Shown here: positions 1-11,549 of the stretch, piece by piece
Position numbering within the stretch: position 1 is the stretch's first letter
How the letters are laid out: each line of letters starts with the position of its first letter
NCBI GenBank assembly: GCA_947683625.1
Contig: CANTUR010000673.1
Location: forward strand, 744,001-808,000
From: Mallotus nudiflorus
Taxonomy: Eukaryota > Streptophyta > Magnoliopsida > Malpighiales > Euphorbiaceae
Length of the DNA: 64,000 nucleotides
Direction of reading: 5' to 3'
The notes under the pieces: generated by a model
The model's input: the letters and a program-made list of their open reading frames with translations, nothing else
Databases searched by the model: none
What the model was told of the DNA's origin: nothing
Translations under genes and position numbers: made by a program

Positions 1-1771
1 TTTTAGGTATAAATTAATAATAAAACATGCATTTAATTTAAAATATACCAAAATATACCTAAAATATACCTAAGCAATTATTAAATTATTTATGCATAGT
101 TCATACAATTAAACATACATTTGTAAAACATGCAATCCTAATACATGTATATATAAAATAACAACTCATAGTTGTGCACTTCACGAGATGGATCCGACGG
201 GCCTGGTCCACTAGACCTTGGTCTCGGTGCAACTAAATAAATAAATGACAACACGAAATTAGAATAAATCTAATGAAATTCTAGAGACTCGATCTAGAAT
301 ACTGGACACAAAATAAGAATAAGGATTTGACCGGATGTCACGTTTTACAAGAATTTTATCAAAAATTCGATAGAACCTCCCCTGTAAAACGGGCATCTCT
401 CTACTCAGAAAGTAGAGTCGGCCCTACAAGAAAACACACTTCGAGAATACACAGACACACAATCCCTCGGTCGGACTCTCAAACTACAATTCTACTGATC
501 GAGGTTCACAATTCACGAGATAAACACAGAACACATTTAAATTTCAAAAATACCGAAAATACCCTTTATAAATCAAAATATAGCAAATTAGATATTTAAA
601 ACACTGAAAATAATTATTTTACCAATAATTACATAAAAATCCTAATTTTAATAAAATATTATTAAAAATCCATAATTCTCGATAAATTCATAAATATTAA
701 CTGAAATTCATTTTATAAATCCAAATTACATAATTAGCCCTAAAACACATTAAAAATCATTAAAAACTCATTTATTTACAAAAATAGTATATTATATATA
801 TTTTGAAAATAATTTTTGAAAAATAGTTTTAATTAGTTAAAAATACTAAATAATTTGTAAAAATCATTTTTATACCTCAAATAATTATTAAAACCAATTT
901 AACTTAACTTTGAACCAATTTAGTACCAAATTATCAAAAAACCCCTGGTTAAATATAATTTCACATAATATACTATAATTATTTAAAAATTCACTAAAAA
1001 TTATAAAATTGCTCAAAAATTAATTTCTCAACATATAATTTAATAAAATCAATAATTATACTCAATTAACCAATTAATTTTAACAAAATACTTATTTAAC
1101 CTAATTTTTTAAAAATCACCTAAACTAAATAAATTCATAATAATTATACAAAAATCACAAAATTACAAATTAAATTTTAAAATTCATTTTAACCCCTATA
1201 AACACCATAAATCACAATTTCACAATTTATTTAATCAATTTACGAAAATTAGAAAATATTAATAAAATAATAAAAAATTCACAAAAATCAAAATAAATTC
1301 CAAAAATTCCAAAAAAAATTGAAAAATGTAGATTAAGCTACTAGGAACAATCTTTGTGAAGGAACTTAGCTTGAATCATTAGAATTGAAGTTCAAAAAAA
1401 TCAAGAACTCAAAATGGCTGAAAATGAAAATTGATCACCAAAGAAAATCTAGACCAAATCAAGTGAAACTAAGCTTGAAAATGCACTCACCGGAGCTCAA
1501 GGAAGAGATAGAGGCCGGCGTCGTCCAATTTGGTGGCCAGAATCATGGTGATCGAAGTTAGGCTTGAGTTTCGGCTTCTCAGGTTAAAATGGTCAAAACT
1601 CATCGGAAATGGAAGCTACAGGCGGTAGAAAGAGCTGGAGAGGGTGGTGGCACGCCAGACGGCACATCGACGATAAGGGAAGAGGTTGCAGCGGTGGAAA
1701 TGGGGGTGGGGATGCGTCGGGGAAGAAGGAGAGGGACGATGGCAAAATTTGTAATTAAGAGAAACTATCTA

Positions 1772-1818
<47 letters not shown>

Positions 1819-1980
1819 CTTTATTAACTTATATTATAATATATTAATATTATATTCAAAAATTCCTACACCACATGTTAAAAAAATAACAATATCTATA
1901 TACATATACATATATATATAATACATATTAATTAAATAATACTATATAGTATATACTTAATTAAAAATAATCCTAAAATG

Positions 1981-2017
<37 letters not shown>

Positions 2018-2270
2018 CGATAATTAAAATCATGCATGGACTTATGCAATTACGTAAAACGGATTAACATAATTAATAAATATTTATTTAGGATTTAATT
2101 TTCCCAAAAATAAAATTCTCGAAAAAATTTTACGTAAGAAATTTAAAATAATTAAAAAAATAACTTTAATAATTATCAAACTAATTAATTAATCAAATAT
2201 ATATATTAAAATTATTAACACTGCATATCCCGATACAGTTTAAAATTATTTAAAATCTCGGGATATTACA
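1..2270 (-). repeat. 3' part of a long (about 3.2 kb) gypsy-family LTR, cut by the window edge
   Basis: The sequence aligns by eye along its length with the solo LTR at 3,048-6,287. Both carry the GC-richer block around 185-235 (cacgagatggatccgacggg), the cctcccctgtaaaac block near 380, and the terminal inverted-repeat end ggatattaca at 2,261-2,270. The other end lies outside the window, so solo or full-length status cannot be told. The minus strand is taken as sense, because a related LTR at 23,630-26,872 is followed on the minus strand by a tRNA-Met-type primer site and gag. Open frames inside (for example 327-599 and 1,589-1,921) are not conserved between LTR copies and are not called as genes. 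Confidence 0.85.
1774..1817. repeat. (TA)n microsatellite inside LTR
   Basis: About 22 uninterrupted TA units. Related LTR copies have shorter or absent arrays at the same place, so this is a site of slippage within the LTR. Confidence 0.95.
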
Positions 2271-2281
2271 CCTACTCCCAC

Positions 2282-3047
2282 AAATCATTAAAGAGTTACA
2301 TGGTGAAGGATATATGGGTAGAGACAGAACGTTGCAACTAATTCAGGCTCCATATTTCTAGCCTTTAGTTCACAAGGAGGTTGATAAATATGTTCAGAGA
2401 TGCAAAAGTTGCCAGGTTTCAAAAGGAACAGCCACAAATGCAGGATTGTACATGCCTCTCCCAGTTCCTTCTCAACCTTGGATTGATATTAGTATAGACG
2501 CAGACGCAGTAACTGTGGGACAACTATTCTTTTGGGATGTGTATCATCTGTACAGGTTGCCTACATCCATTGTCTATAACAGAGATACCCGTTTCCTTAG
2601 TCATTTTTGGCACAACCTGTGGAAGATGATCAATACTCAACTGAATTTCAGTAATGCCTATCATCCTCAAATATATGGGAAAACTGAAGTGGTGAACAGG
2701 TCTTTGGGCAACTTGCTGCATTGTCTAATGGGGGATCATATAAAGGGTTGGGATCAGAAATTATGTCAAGCAGAATTCGCCCACAACTATGTTGTTAATC
2801 GAAGCACAGGATTCAGTCCTTTCTAGGTTGTTTACTTCATTCAGCCAAGGGGTCCTCTTAGCTTGATGCCCCTGCCTAACAAGATAAGGATCCAAGGGAA
2901 AGTAGCAGATTTTATTTCAAGTTTGCAGGATGTACACAAGACAATCATTGATAATATGTCTACTGCCAATTCTTAGTATAAATAGCTTGCAGACCAGAAA
3001 TGAAGACCTTTGGAGTTTGAGGTAGGTGATTTTATATGGGCAATCCT
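2282..3047 (+). pseudogene. Ty3/gypsy polyprotein remnant, integrase part (upstream piece)
   Basis: Translation gives an integrase zinc-binding region (HGEGYMGRDRTLQL, then CKSCQ), followed by the core with SHFWHNLWK, YHPQ and KTEVVNRSLGN, and then the AEFAHN and RSTGFSPF signature of plant gypsy integrases. It is dead. A stop replaces the Trp after PYF (near 2,360), another follows SPF at 2,824, and more lie near 2,975-3,000. The first catalytic Asp region is missing through an in-frame deletion joining DISID to ADAVTVGQLF, and the second Asp of the DDE triad reads Asn in VYNRDTRF. The frame continues after the inserted LTR at 6,288. Gag, protease and reverse transcriptase lie beyond the left LTR, outside the window, or are lost. 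Confidence 0.85.
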
Positions 3048-6000
3048 TGTAACGACCTAAAACAGGGGCCATGACCGGCGCTAGGGAATGGGAATTCTTT
3101 CGAATCCGGAACCCGTAGCAAGCCTAAAAATAAAATAAACATGCCAGTAATAATAACAACAACTCTTAATACAACGAAAATAAAATCATAAATATAAATA
3201 TAAAAATATTAATTCACCACCAGGGAATTTAAATCAAATCCATATCTCATATATATAAATCTTTTAATACAAATCCAGTTCAAATGTAATACAACATCTC
3301 TTTAACAACTTAATGACTATTACAGTGTCTAGATAAAATAAAACTCAAGTGAGCAGTTTACATAAAGAAGCCGGGGTGGAAGAAATCCGGTGTACAGGCC
3401 TGCTACTGAGGTCTGAAGATGATGACTCTTCTGAAAAATGGTCAACAGAGGGGAGTCAGACCTCACTGAGTGAATTACTATAATATATATACATGCATAC
3501 TAAATGTCAATGCACACAATCAAAAGTATATATAATATGTATATATACAAGCAAATACACACAGATGCAATAAATTCATTTTATATATTTTATTGAAAAT
3601 CATCATTTATGAAGGATCAAATAGAACCCTAGAATATCGCGACCTCAAACAGTATTAGACAACACTCTAGCCACACCGGCTCACTTATTCTAAAATATTC
3701 ACTTATTCCATTTAGACAGTAGACTGGTCCCGAGACACTAAGTCAACCGAGCTCCAGCAGTCCGACTGTCAGTGTGATTGGCCCCGAGACACTTGGTCAA
3801 CCGAGCTCCAGCAATCACACTTCCAAACCATATCTCACACATCAAATAATTATATCCAATCAATATCCACAAATAGGTTAGTAATATAGCCTAAATGCTA
3901 TAAGCGTACCGGTACATACTCGGTCCTAGTGCTGCCCACTAGGTAGCACGTTCTATTGATATCCTTCATTAAAATTATAAAACATACATTCATAAAATAA
4001 ATGATGCATGAATTGAAATAAAATAACAATATAAATCATATATATACTGGAAATATACCAAAAGTAAACCAGGTATATTTCGAGTATATATACATCAAAC
4101 AAGTCTAATATAATAGCAAAATAAGCTAGAAATATATTCAAAAATATTTTAAACATAAATGGTTAATAAAGCGTGCATATAATTTAATATATACCAAAAA
4201 TAAACCAAAAATAAACCAAAAGTAAACTAAAAATAAACTTAAATACTAATCAAATTATTTATGCATATTTAGTCAAAATAAAACATACATTTCTAAATCA
4301 TGCACCCTAAAACATATATATATAGAATAGTAACTCATACTTAATGCGCTCCACGAGATGGATCCGACGGGTCTGGTTCACTAGGCCTCGGTCTCGGCGC
4401 AACTAACAAACAATAAATAACAGACATCGAAAATAACCTAACAGAAAATACTAGAAACTCGATCTAGAATATTAGACACAGAAACAGAATTAGGGTTTGA
4501 CCGGATATCACGTTTTACAAGAATTCTACCGAAAATTCGACAGAACCTCCCCTGTAAAACGGACATCTCTCTACTCAAAGAGTAGAGCTGGCCCTGCAAA
4601 GAAACACACTTCGAAAATAAACGCAGAATTACAATCACAACCCCTCGGTCAGACTCCAAACTACAATCTACCGACCGGGGTCCACAATCACAGAACAATT
4701 ATGGAAATACCAAAAATACCCTTATATCACAGAAATACATTTAATAAGTAAAAATTACATAATTAACCTTAAAACACAATAAAAATCGATAAAACTCATT
4801 TTATTTAGAAAAATCGTATATTATATATAATTTGAAAATAATTCACGAAAAATAGTTTTAATTAGTTAAAAATACTAAATAATTTATAGAAATCATTTTT
4901 ATACCTTAAATAGCTATTAAAACCAATTAAATTACATTTTTAGTCAATTTAGGATAAAATTACCAAAATACCCCTATATATATAAATATACTAAAATTAC
5001 TCCAAAAATTCACCAAAAATAGTATAATTATCCAAAATTAATTTTCTCAACATATTAATCAATAATATCAATAATTAAACTCAATTAACTAATTAATTTC
5101 AATTAAAAACACAATTAACCTAATTTTCCAAAATTACATAAACCTAAATAAATTCAAAATAAATACATAGAAATTCATAAAAATTAAAAATAAATCTCTA
5201 TAATTCATTTCAACACCTATATTTATCATAAAACACAATTTCATAATTTATTTAATTAATTTCCGAAAATTAGAAAATAATATTAAAATATTCAAAAATA
5301 CCCAAAAATCAAAATAATCTCAAAAAATTATAAAAAAATTCATAAATTTAGATTAAGCTAAGGGTAACAACATTTGTGAAGGAATTTTTCATGAATCAAT
5401 CAAATTGAATTTCAAAAAAATCAAGAACCCTAATAGGCCGAAACTGAAAAATTGAAACCTAAGCAAATCAAGACCATTTTAAGTGAAAAAAATCTTGGAA
5501 TCACACTCACCAGAGCTCAAGGAGAAGAAAGAGACCGGAGGTATCGAAAATGGTGGCCAGAAACGTCATGAACGACGTTAGCTCCCACTTTAGGCTTTCC
5601 GGCCAAAAATGACTTCCAGACGCCAGAAACAGCTGCAACAGGCGGCGGGGAAGGCTGAGGAAGGAGGTGGCACGCCGGGAGGCACACCTAAGGCAAGGAA
5701 ACGGGATGGCAGCGACCGGAACGGTGATAGGGACGGTGATCGGGAGTGAGGGAGTTCGGGTGGCAATTTTTGTAAATAACTCAACTTTTATAATTTGTTT
5801 TAATATTAAATGTATATATGTATATATATACTTTACACTATATATTAAAATAATATAAAATAACACACATTAAATATACACCACACACATATAATTTAAT
5901 ATTTTAATAATTTAATGCACCTAAAAATAATTAAATAATATTAAAACAAATAAATAAATAATAAAATATTAGGGTAATATTAATTAAACCCTAATTAAAT

Positions 6001-6287
6001 AAATAATTACACAAACATACGTTATTTAGTATTTTAAAAATATATATGATTTCATGCAAGTCCGTAAATCTATTTAAAATAATTAATAGTAAATTATTTA
6101 CGTGAAAATTTCCCCGAAAATGCAAGTCCCGGGAAAATTTTATATAAAATACTTAAAATAATACACAATAATTAAAATAGGTTTTAAATACATATCAACT
6201 CGTAAAAATATCATAATTATATACAAAATTATTAACACTGCATATCCCGATACAGTATTAAATTATTTAAAAACCCGGGATATTACA
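3048..6287 (-). mobile_element. Solo LTR (3,240 bp) inserted in gypsy pol, TSD atcct
   Basis: The element starts tgtaacgacc and ends gggatattaca, so it has TG..CA ends. It is flanked by a perfect 5-bp duplication: atcct at 3,043-3,047 and 6,288-6,292. Removing it and one TSD restores the reading frame of the host integrase (GDFIWAIL joined to TKDRFPARE). No internal retroviral sequence is present, so it is a solo LTR left by LTR-LTR recombination. Internal landmarks shared with the other copies are the doubled cccgagacact motif near 3,730-3,800, the block at 4,355-4,410, and the cctcccctgtaaaac block near 4,545. Confidence 0.92.
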
Positions 6288-6656
6288 ATCCTGACAAAAG
6301 ATCGCTTTCCAGCAAGGGAGTACAATAAGCTATCTGCCAAGAAGATTGGTCCAGTTGAGGTAGTAAAGAAGACAAATTCCAATGCTTATCGTTTAAAGCT
6401 GCCTAGCCATGTCCGCACTGCAAATGTGTTTAATGTTAAGCATTTAATTCCCTTCTCTGGCAATTCTTATGATGACGATGTTGTGTTCAATTCGAGGCCG
6501 AATCTTTTGTCACCTGGGGAGAATAATGTGGATGAGATAACATTGAAATTTATGGATGAATTTGACAAAGTAGGCATGCACACTTGGGCTTCAAATAAAC
6601 GGTCGTGGCGACGTCGATTGTCTCACGGAGTCCATAATATATTCAATCGAAACTGA
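6288..6656 (+). pseudogene. Ty3/gypsy polyprotein remnant, C-terminal end (downstream piece)
   Basis: In frame with the piece ending at 3,047 once the solo LTR is removed. It encodes the end of the integrase polyprotein: FPAREYNKLSAKKIGPVEVV, then RLKLPSHVRTANVFNVKHL, then an acidic tail ending at a TGA after FNRN at about 6,653. The KIGPVEVV and VRTANVFNVKHL strings are typical of the C-terminal domain of plant gypsy integrases. This half keeps an open frame, whereas the upstream half has several stops. Confidence 0.85.
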
Positions 6657-6997
6657 CTCAGAGGGTTATAACAAGTGCTACATGCTTCGTGTATAGCAAT
6701 CCATCTTCGGACCCAAATTTCTTTATTTCAGCCTTTAAATTTGACATTAAAGTTTATATTTCTTTTTTTGAAATTTTTTATCTTTTCCTTGTTTTGTTTT
6801 AGGGTTTTTTCCTAAACACTATTTATTTGCCTCTTTAAGTTATTTTGGGACAATTTTTGGATTAATTAAAAATAAATTATAGATGTAATTCTTTCAATTC
6901 CTCTGGTATTCTTTGAATTAATAAGATTTTAGTTTATTATTTTCGGGTATTTTTAGAATCAACGAATTCAATTCTCCCTTAAGGCTTCCTCTACATC
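6657..6997 (+). repeat. Probable 3' end of the gypsy element (UTR or degraded LTR)
   Basis: T-rich sequence directly downstream of the gypsy polyprotein stop, ending with a cgaattcaattct-type string that resembles plant LTR tails. It shows no similarity to the 3.2-kb LTR family in this window, so the pol remnant probably belonged to another family. At about 6,998 homology to the ACA gene starts abruptly, which marks a breakpoint. Confidence 0.4.
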
Positions 6998-7939
6998 ACA
7001 TTCTCATCTTCTGTAATTCTTGTGAAGTAGCGGACCAACAACACTACCAGGACAAGGAAAGCAACAGCCACACCAACCTTACCTATCGACGAGATGAGCT
7101 TATTAAGCCTAGCCTGCAAAGGTATTTGCTCATTGGTGTCGCGGCTGATAAGGCTCATCATTTCCCCCCATTTTGTGTTCATGCCAACTGATGTAAAAAG
7201 CATCCGACTGTAGCCATCAGCTACCTTGGTGCCAGACAACAAGAATGGATTTTGGTGGGAAATAACTTCAACGTGATCACTCTTTCCTGTCATTCTGTAT
7301 TCATCGATTTACAAGGAGTGCCCATCTATGAACAATCCATCAGTAGGGACTTGGCCTCCAATCTTGATATATAAAAAACATCTCCAACAAGAAGTTCAAA
7401 TATAGAGACCTGCTGCTGCAGACCATTTCTAACAACATCAATTTTGATATTGCTACTGACTTTGGACAGCTGATGAGATTGTCTATTTTGCCTATAATTG
7501 CTTGCAGCAGATACGGCTATGACAAGAAAGACAGCAACGAAAATGCTGCCACCGTCATACCAACCTTCTTTTAGGCCATTCTCATTAATCCCATAGGCAA
7601 GAGAAAATGCTGCACATCCCAAAAGAATGGCAAGGGTAAAATCTTTAAAAGCTTCTCCACATAATAGAAAAAGCTCTTCCTGGGTGTTTTCTTATACGTG
7701 TTGGAGCCAAATGCTTCTTGGCGAAGAGCAATGTCCTTAACATCGCCTATGATGCCACCTTCAATGTTGGTTTCAACAGCAGAAGCTACACCAACAACAC
7801 CATCTAACCGTTGAAGCAGTTCGTAATTTTTCTCTTCTACAAGCATATTCAGAGCTGTTTGATCAATCTTGAAGGTATGAAGAGCAGAGTAAGATGGAGT
7901 GTGGGGAAGTTTGGGGGTTATTTCCTTGGTAACAGACAT
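6998..7939 (-). pseudogene. Truncated ACA12/13-type Ca2+-ATPase pseudogene (copy A)
   Basis: On the minus strand this matches the first 40% of the intact ACA at 48,581-51,979. It starts MSVTKEI, has a single copy of the linker (TFKIDQTALNMLVEEKN), then GSNTYKK, the M1-M2 region (GLKEGWYDGGSIFVAVF), the A domain (IDVVRNGLQQQVSIFELLVG, then MTGKSDHVEV), and M3 (VGVAVAFLVLVVLLVRYFT). It ends at residue position about 495 against gypsy-derived DNA. Frameshifts lie near 7,650 and 7,365 and a stop near 7,315 (HSL*IDE). The A-domain TGES motif reads TGKS, which loses the dephosphorylating Glu. Relative to copy B, 38 codons between Met1-Ser2 and Val41 are deleted in frame, removing the calmodulin-binding helix. 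Confidence 0.92.
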
Positions 7940-8230
7940 GTATATATTGATTCTGATGAAGTTTTTATTCGTTTCTTGTAGATTCTGACGAAGGATTTAA
8001 AAAAAGAGGAGAAGAAATGGAAGTGGTTTTTGTCAAGATTGAACGCGCAGAGGCTGAAATAAAATTTGTGACATGAATCGGACTGCATTTTATAGTTTAT
8101 ATGCGGGTGCACGCGGGTGCACTCGAAATTAGGTAGATTCCTAGATACCCAGGGAACGCGTCGACACAACATGAAGACAGAGATAGCAATGCACTTTTTC
8201 ACGTGCCCTTTTGCTCAATATTCGAATGCA
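7940..8230 (-). promoter_or_regulatory. Upstream region of ACA copy A, homologous to that of copy B
   Basis: This aligns with 51,980-52,210 upstream of the intact ACA. Shared strings are gttttattcgtttcttg, gcagaggctgaa, and actgcattttata followed by tttatatg (8,083-8,103). The last one reads on the minus strand as an AT-rich TATA-like element about 150 bp before the start codon. Conservation of the flank shows the duplication included promoter DNA. Insertions such as the doubled gcgggtgcac near 8,104-8,122 are private to this copy. Confidence 0.6.
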
Positions 8231-9180
8231 AGAGAAATTTTGATGATTTAGATATTTTATTTTTATTAGATAATTATTTTATATTTTATTTATTTATTTT
8301 ATATCTAATTATACAGTGTATAATACACTTAATATAAATAAAAATTTGTCTATAAACTGAGTAAATGTAAATTGCTTACTCAGATTACAAGAAATGTCAC
8401 CCATGATTTTTTTTTTAATTTTGGATCCATCAGTCTTTCGGATCAATCAACTTGTTGCCTTGATTTTCTTTTTTTTTTTATGGAAATTCTTTAGGTAGCC
8501 TAAAAATATATTCTATTAACATCTGTCTTTTTAATTTTTTACATTCATACATCTGCAAATTTTGGGTTGAGGGAAATTCTTACTTAATTGAATATAATAT
8601 ATGTAACGGTTAGATTTAAATGATAATTTAAATATTTTATTTTTATTGGATAATTATTTTATCATTAATTTTTATGTCTTATATCATATAATGTAAAACA
8701 CTCAATCTAAATAAAAATCTCTCATGGATTAATTATTTAAAAAGGTAACAAAATTTCGTTTTATTTCATTTTGGTCACCAAATTTCAATTTATATATTTT
8801 TATTTACTAAATTTCTATTAAATATTAAAATGGTTACCTAAAAGCTTCTTTTAATCCAAAAAGAATTCAGAATTATCAACTTAATCCAAACTTGAATTTT
8901 CTTTACAAATAAATTCATAGGTTCTATAAAAAATAAATAAAATAGAGTTTTATTTATTTTTTTTATTTACTTTATGTCTTATATTGTATAAAATCTTATT
9001 CAGTATCCATGTTTATTTGGTAAGTCCAACACTAATAGTTTAAGAAATAAGACAGGAATTATTTGAAGTTGTCAAGAAAAATTTAATATTCATTTAGAAT
9101 ATCATAACCAATATTGTGATTGTGTTGAACATAATAAAAAGTTGTGTATTATTAATATAATTATTATAATTTTAGATCAT
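8231..9180. other. AT-rich intergenic DNA with a diverged duplication
   Basis: No coding signal is seen. Two diverged copies of a stretch of about 115 bp occur at about 8,241-8,361 and 8,620-8,732. They share tattttatttttatt, gataattattttat and an ending like aataaaaatctctc. A third weak partial copy lies near 8,950-9,000. Nothing else is recognised. Confidence 0.5.
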
Positions 9181-9199
9181 TTCCTAGGTTTTGAATAAA

Positions 9200-10550
9200 T
9201 TGGAAGAATAATTTTGTGAAAATCCGCAAGCGCACGGTGTCAGACTAGTAAAAATTCGTTCCCTTAGAGACTAGTTCTAACCACCTATTAACCTAATTTT
9301 TTTTTGTCCAAGGTTTTCGATAATGAGAAATAAGAAGAAAATTAAAATAGCAAATAAATGAATTTTGTAAATAAAAATAAATTTTAGAGCAAAAGAGTAA
9401 ACAAACGATGAACACAACAGTTAGAAATTGATTTTCTTTCACAATCCTTAGTTCTCTTTAATTAATGAATCTCTTAATCTTGCAAGTCCTGAGTCTTTCT
9501 AAATTATCAATTAATTTCTCTCAAGTATTAACCAACTTTAATTCATAATTCTCAGTTAAGAACATCAAGCCCCAATTCTCATTGTAAACTTAATTCCTTA
9601 AAAAAACCATAAATTTATTTGCCCACTCCAATTGGAATCTAATTACTTATGATATTTGTACCTCTAAACAATTTAAACCTATGTTTATAGATCCACTAAG
9701 TTTTTGATCTCTCAATCTAAAACCCTAATTTTAATTTATACTAATGGTGATCAAACATCAACACAAAATAAGCACAATAAACATAGCTTGCAACTAACTA
9801 ATTAACTTCATTAATTAATGAAAAAACTAATTCATGATCAAGTCATCAATTCCTAACCAAAAGAAAGTTAGCCTATCATAATGTAAAAATATCCCACATA
9901 ATCATAAAAATAATCCATAACAATTACAAGAATAAAGAAGAGAGAAGAAAATAAAACTAGGAATTCTTGTTCTTTAATTCTTCAACTCTTGATATCTCTT
10001 GAGTTCTTCTATAATTCTTGTGCCTTTTCGGTGTTTTTATTTTCCCAAAATCAACCCTAAAGTGGTGTATTTAAAGCCCTTTGAAGGGTAGACATGTTGC
10101 CCTTTGAAGGCCCCAAACCAATGCCAAGTCATTAAAATTAATTCGTCAAAGGGTTGTGACCACATAAAAGTTGTGATGGCAGTAGCCCTCATGACCCTTT
10201 AAAGCCCCTTCTCAGCTACAATTGCAGCTTGGGCTACGACCATAGCACCATCGACGACAATTCTGGCTACTTCTCTCAGCTGCAACTACAGAATAGGCTG
10301 CGATGGCAGCCTTGACTTCACACTAATCCCACTTTCAAATGCTGTAATCTTTACTTTCCTGCAACCAAAGCCGGTTCTTTTCATACAAAATGCAATTTTT
10401 CATCCAAATTCTTTCATCAATAGTCCAACCAACCTAAAAACACATAAGTTAAAATTAAGATCAAGAAACTTACAAAATAAAATCACTTAAGACATAAAAA
10501 TTACTAAATAACAAAATAAAATGCTTTACTAATAACACAAATTTCACACA
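9200..10550. repeat. Degenerate LTR-retrotransposon-like block
   Basis: This starts near a ccgcaagcgcacggtgtc string, which resembles the conserved cgcaagcgcacg motif of plant Ty3/gypsy LTRs. It runs through A/T-rich sequence to a GC-richer part (10,080-10,320) with repeated gctgcaact and ctacgac words. There is no open frame of note and no clear LTR ends or target duplication. The assignment rests on that one motif and on composition. Confidence 0.35.
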
Positions 10551-10558
10551 AACAAATA

Positions 10559-10816
10559 ATGGGAAATCAAACAAAGAGTTCAAATTTTAATAATCCATCA
10601 GGATTGATTTCATTCAACAATATACAAGATGAAGTGAACCAAATACTTGAGCAATTTCATACTAAAGGAATACTTAGTGATTCACCAAACAAAAGACAAG
10701 TCTTGGCTATTGAAGTAGGTAGGTTGGTGAGAGAAAGGCTAGATGCTAAAGAAAGGAAAAAAAAAGCTCTAAAAGCACTTGTAATAGAAAAAAAGATATA
10801 TAAATTAAGAAAATAA
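10559..10816 (+). CDS. Unidentified small ORF (85 aa), start of a decayed coding block
   Basis: The frame encodes a lysine/arginine- and glutamate-rich, helix-prone protein (contains DEVNQILEQFHTKGI, then RLVRERLDAKERKKKAL). Four bases after its stop another ATG opens a frame with the string NLVQNLRKSLGLVDKTERI before stops appear. Coding-like pieces in shifting frames continue to about 11,230. Close-packed small ORFs of this character occur in plant pararetroviruses (Caulimoviridae) and in some retroelements, but I see no diagnostic domain. It could equally be a gene fragment. Expression as a real protein is doubtful. Confidence 0.3.
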   Translation: MGNQTKSSNFNNPSGLISFNNIQDEVNQILEQFHTKGILSDSPNKRQVLAIEVGRLVRERLDAKERKKKALKALVIEKKIYKLRK

Positions 10817-11230
10817 TATAATGATTCCCTATATTATTGACCTGGCCATTAAGGCAACAAATATAAACAATAGCAATCTAGTTCAAAACCTTAGAAAATC
10901 TTTAGGCCTAGTAGATAAAACTGAAAGAATTTAGAAATTTTAGATCTTATCTTTTTTTATCCTTAAGTAACTCTTTGATTTCACTTAGTAGGAGTAAACT
11001 TACCCTTAGTGATATTAGAGCCATGGAAAAAGGTAAAAGAAGAAATTTCTAAGATTCTTTATAATTCTGGACTAAATAAAAAAAAATAAAGTTAAAGGAA
11101 TAAAAATTTTGGAAAGTATTCTTTTTGAAACAAAATTAAAGTTAAATTATCAAAGGAAATAAATTAACTTTAGTGAGCAAACTGCAACAAAGTATAGTTC
11201 AGTTAACTTGCAAAAATTTCTTTTAGGGAA
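10817..11230 (+). pseudogene. Decayed coding-like continuation of the 10,559 ORF block
   Basis: From the ATG at 10,820 the first about 35 codons are open (IIDLAIKATNINNSNLVQNL). After that, coding-like strings such as LGVNLPLVILEPWKKVKEEI appear only when frames are switched. The many stops and frame changes indicate a dead sequence. The family is not recognised. Confidence 0.3.
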
Positions 11231-11549
11231 ATGTTGTATGTCATGTCCCGCGAAGCAACAGTGCCTTCGTGGGATGTGATAAATGTCTATAATGCCCTTT
11301 ATGTATTTTTTTATTAGATTATTAAAAAGAATTTACAAGCTATATATATTTAAATTATTATACGACGAGTTAACTCATATATAATTTAAATTTTAAAAAG
11401 AAACTTAAAAAAATTAAAATTTTAAAAAAAGATAAAATAATCATTATAATACTATAGACGTGGGGGAGTAGCAACATCAATTGCTATCCATTCTTTTACT
11501 GCTAAGTCATGCAAAATTATATATTTTGCATAAATTCTCATGCAAGACC
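11231..11549. other. AT-rich spacer
   Basis: No open frame, repeat boundary or RNA gene is recognised. Confidence 0.4.

Noticed and set aside
1589..1921. 110-codon plus-strand frame ending in repeated Tyr-Ile
   Set aside because: It is inside an LTR and its end is a translated (TA)n array. The frame is not kept in the other LTR copies.
5507..5866. 119-codon minus-strand frame and its overlaps, and similar frames near 19.8-20.1 kb, 26.3 kb and 46.4-46.8 kb
   Set aside because: All fall in the same GC-richer block of the 3.2-kb LTR. The translations differ between copies, so no conserved protein is encoded.
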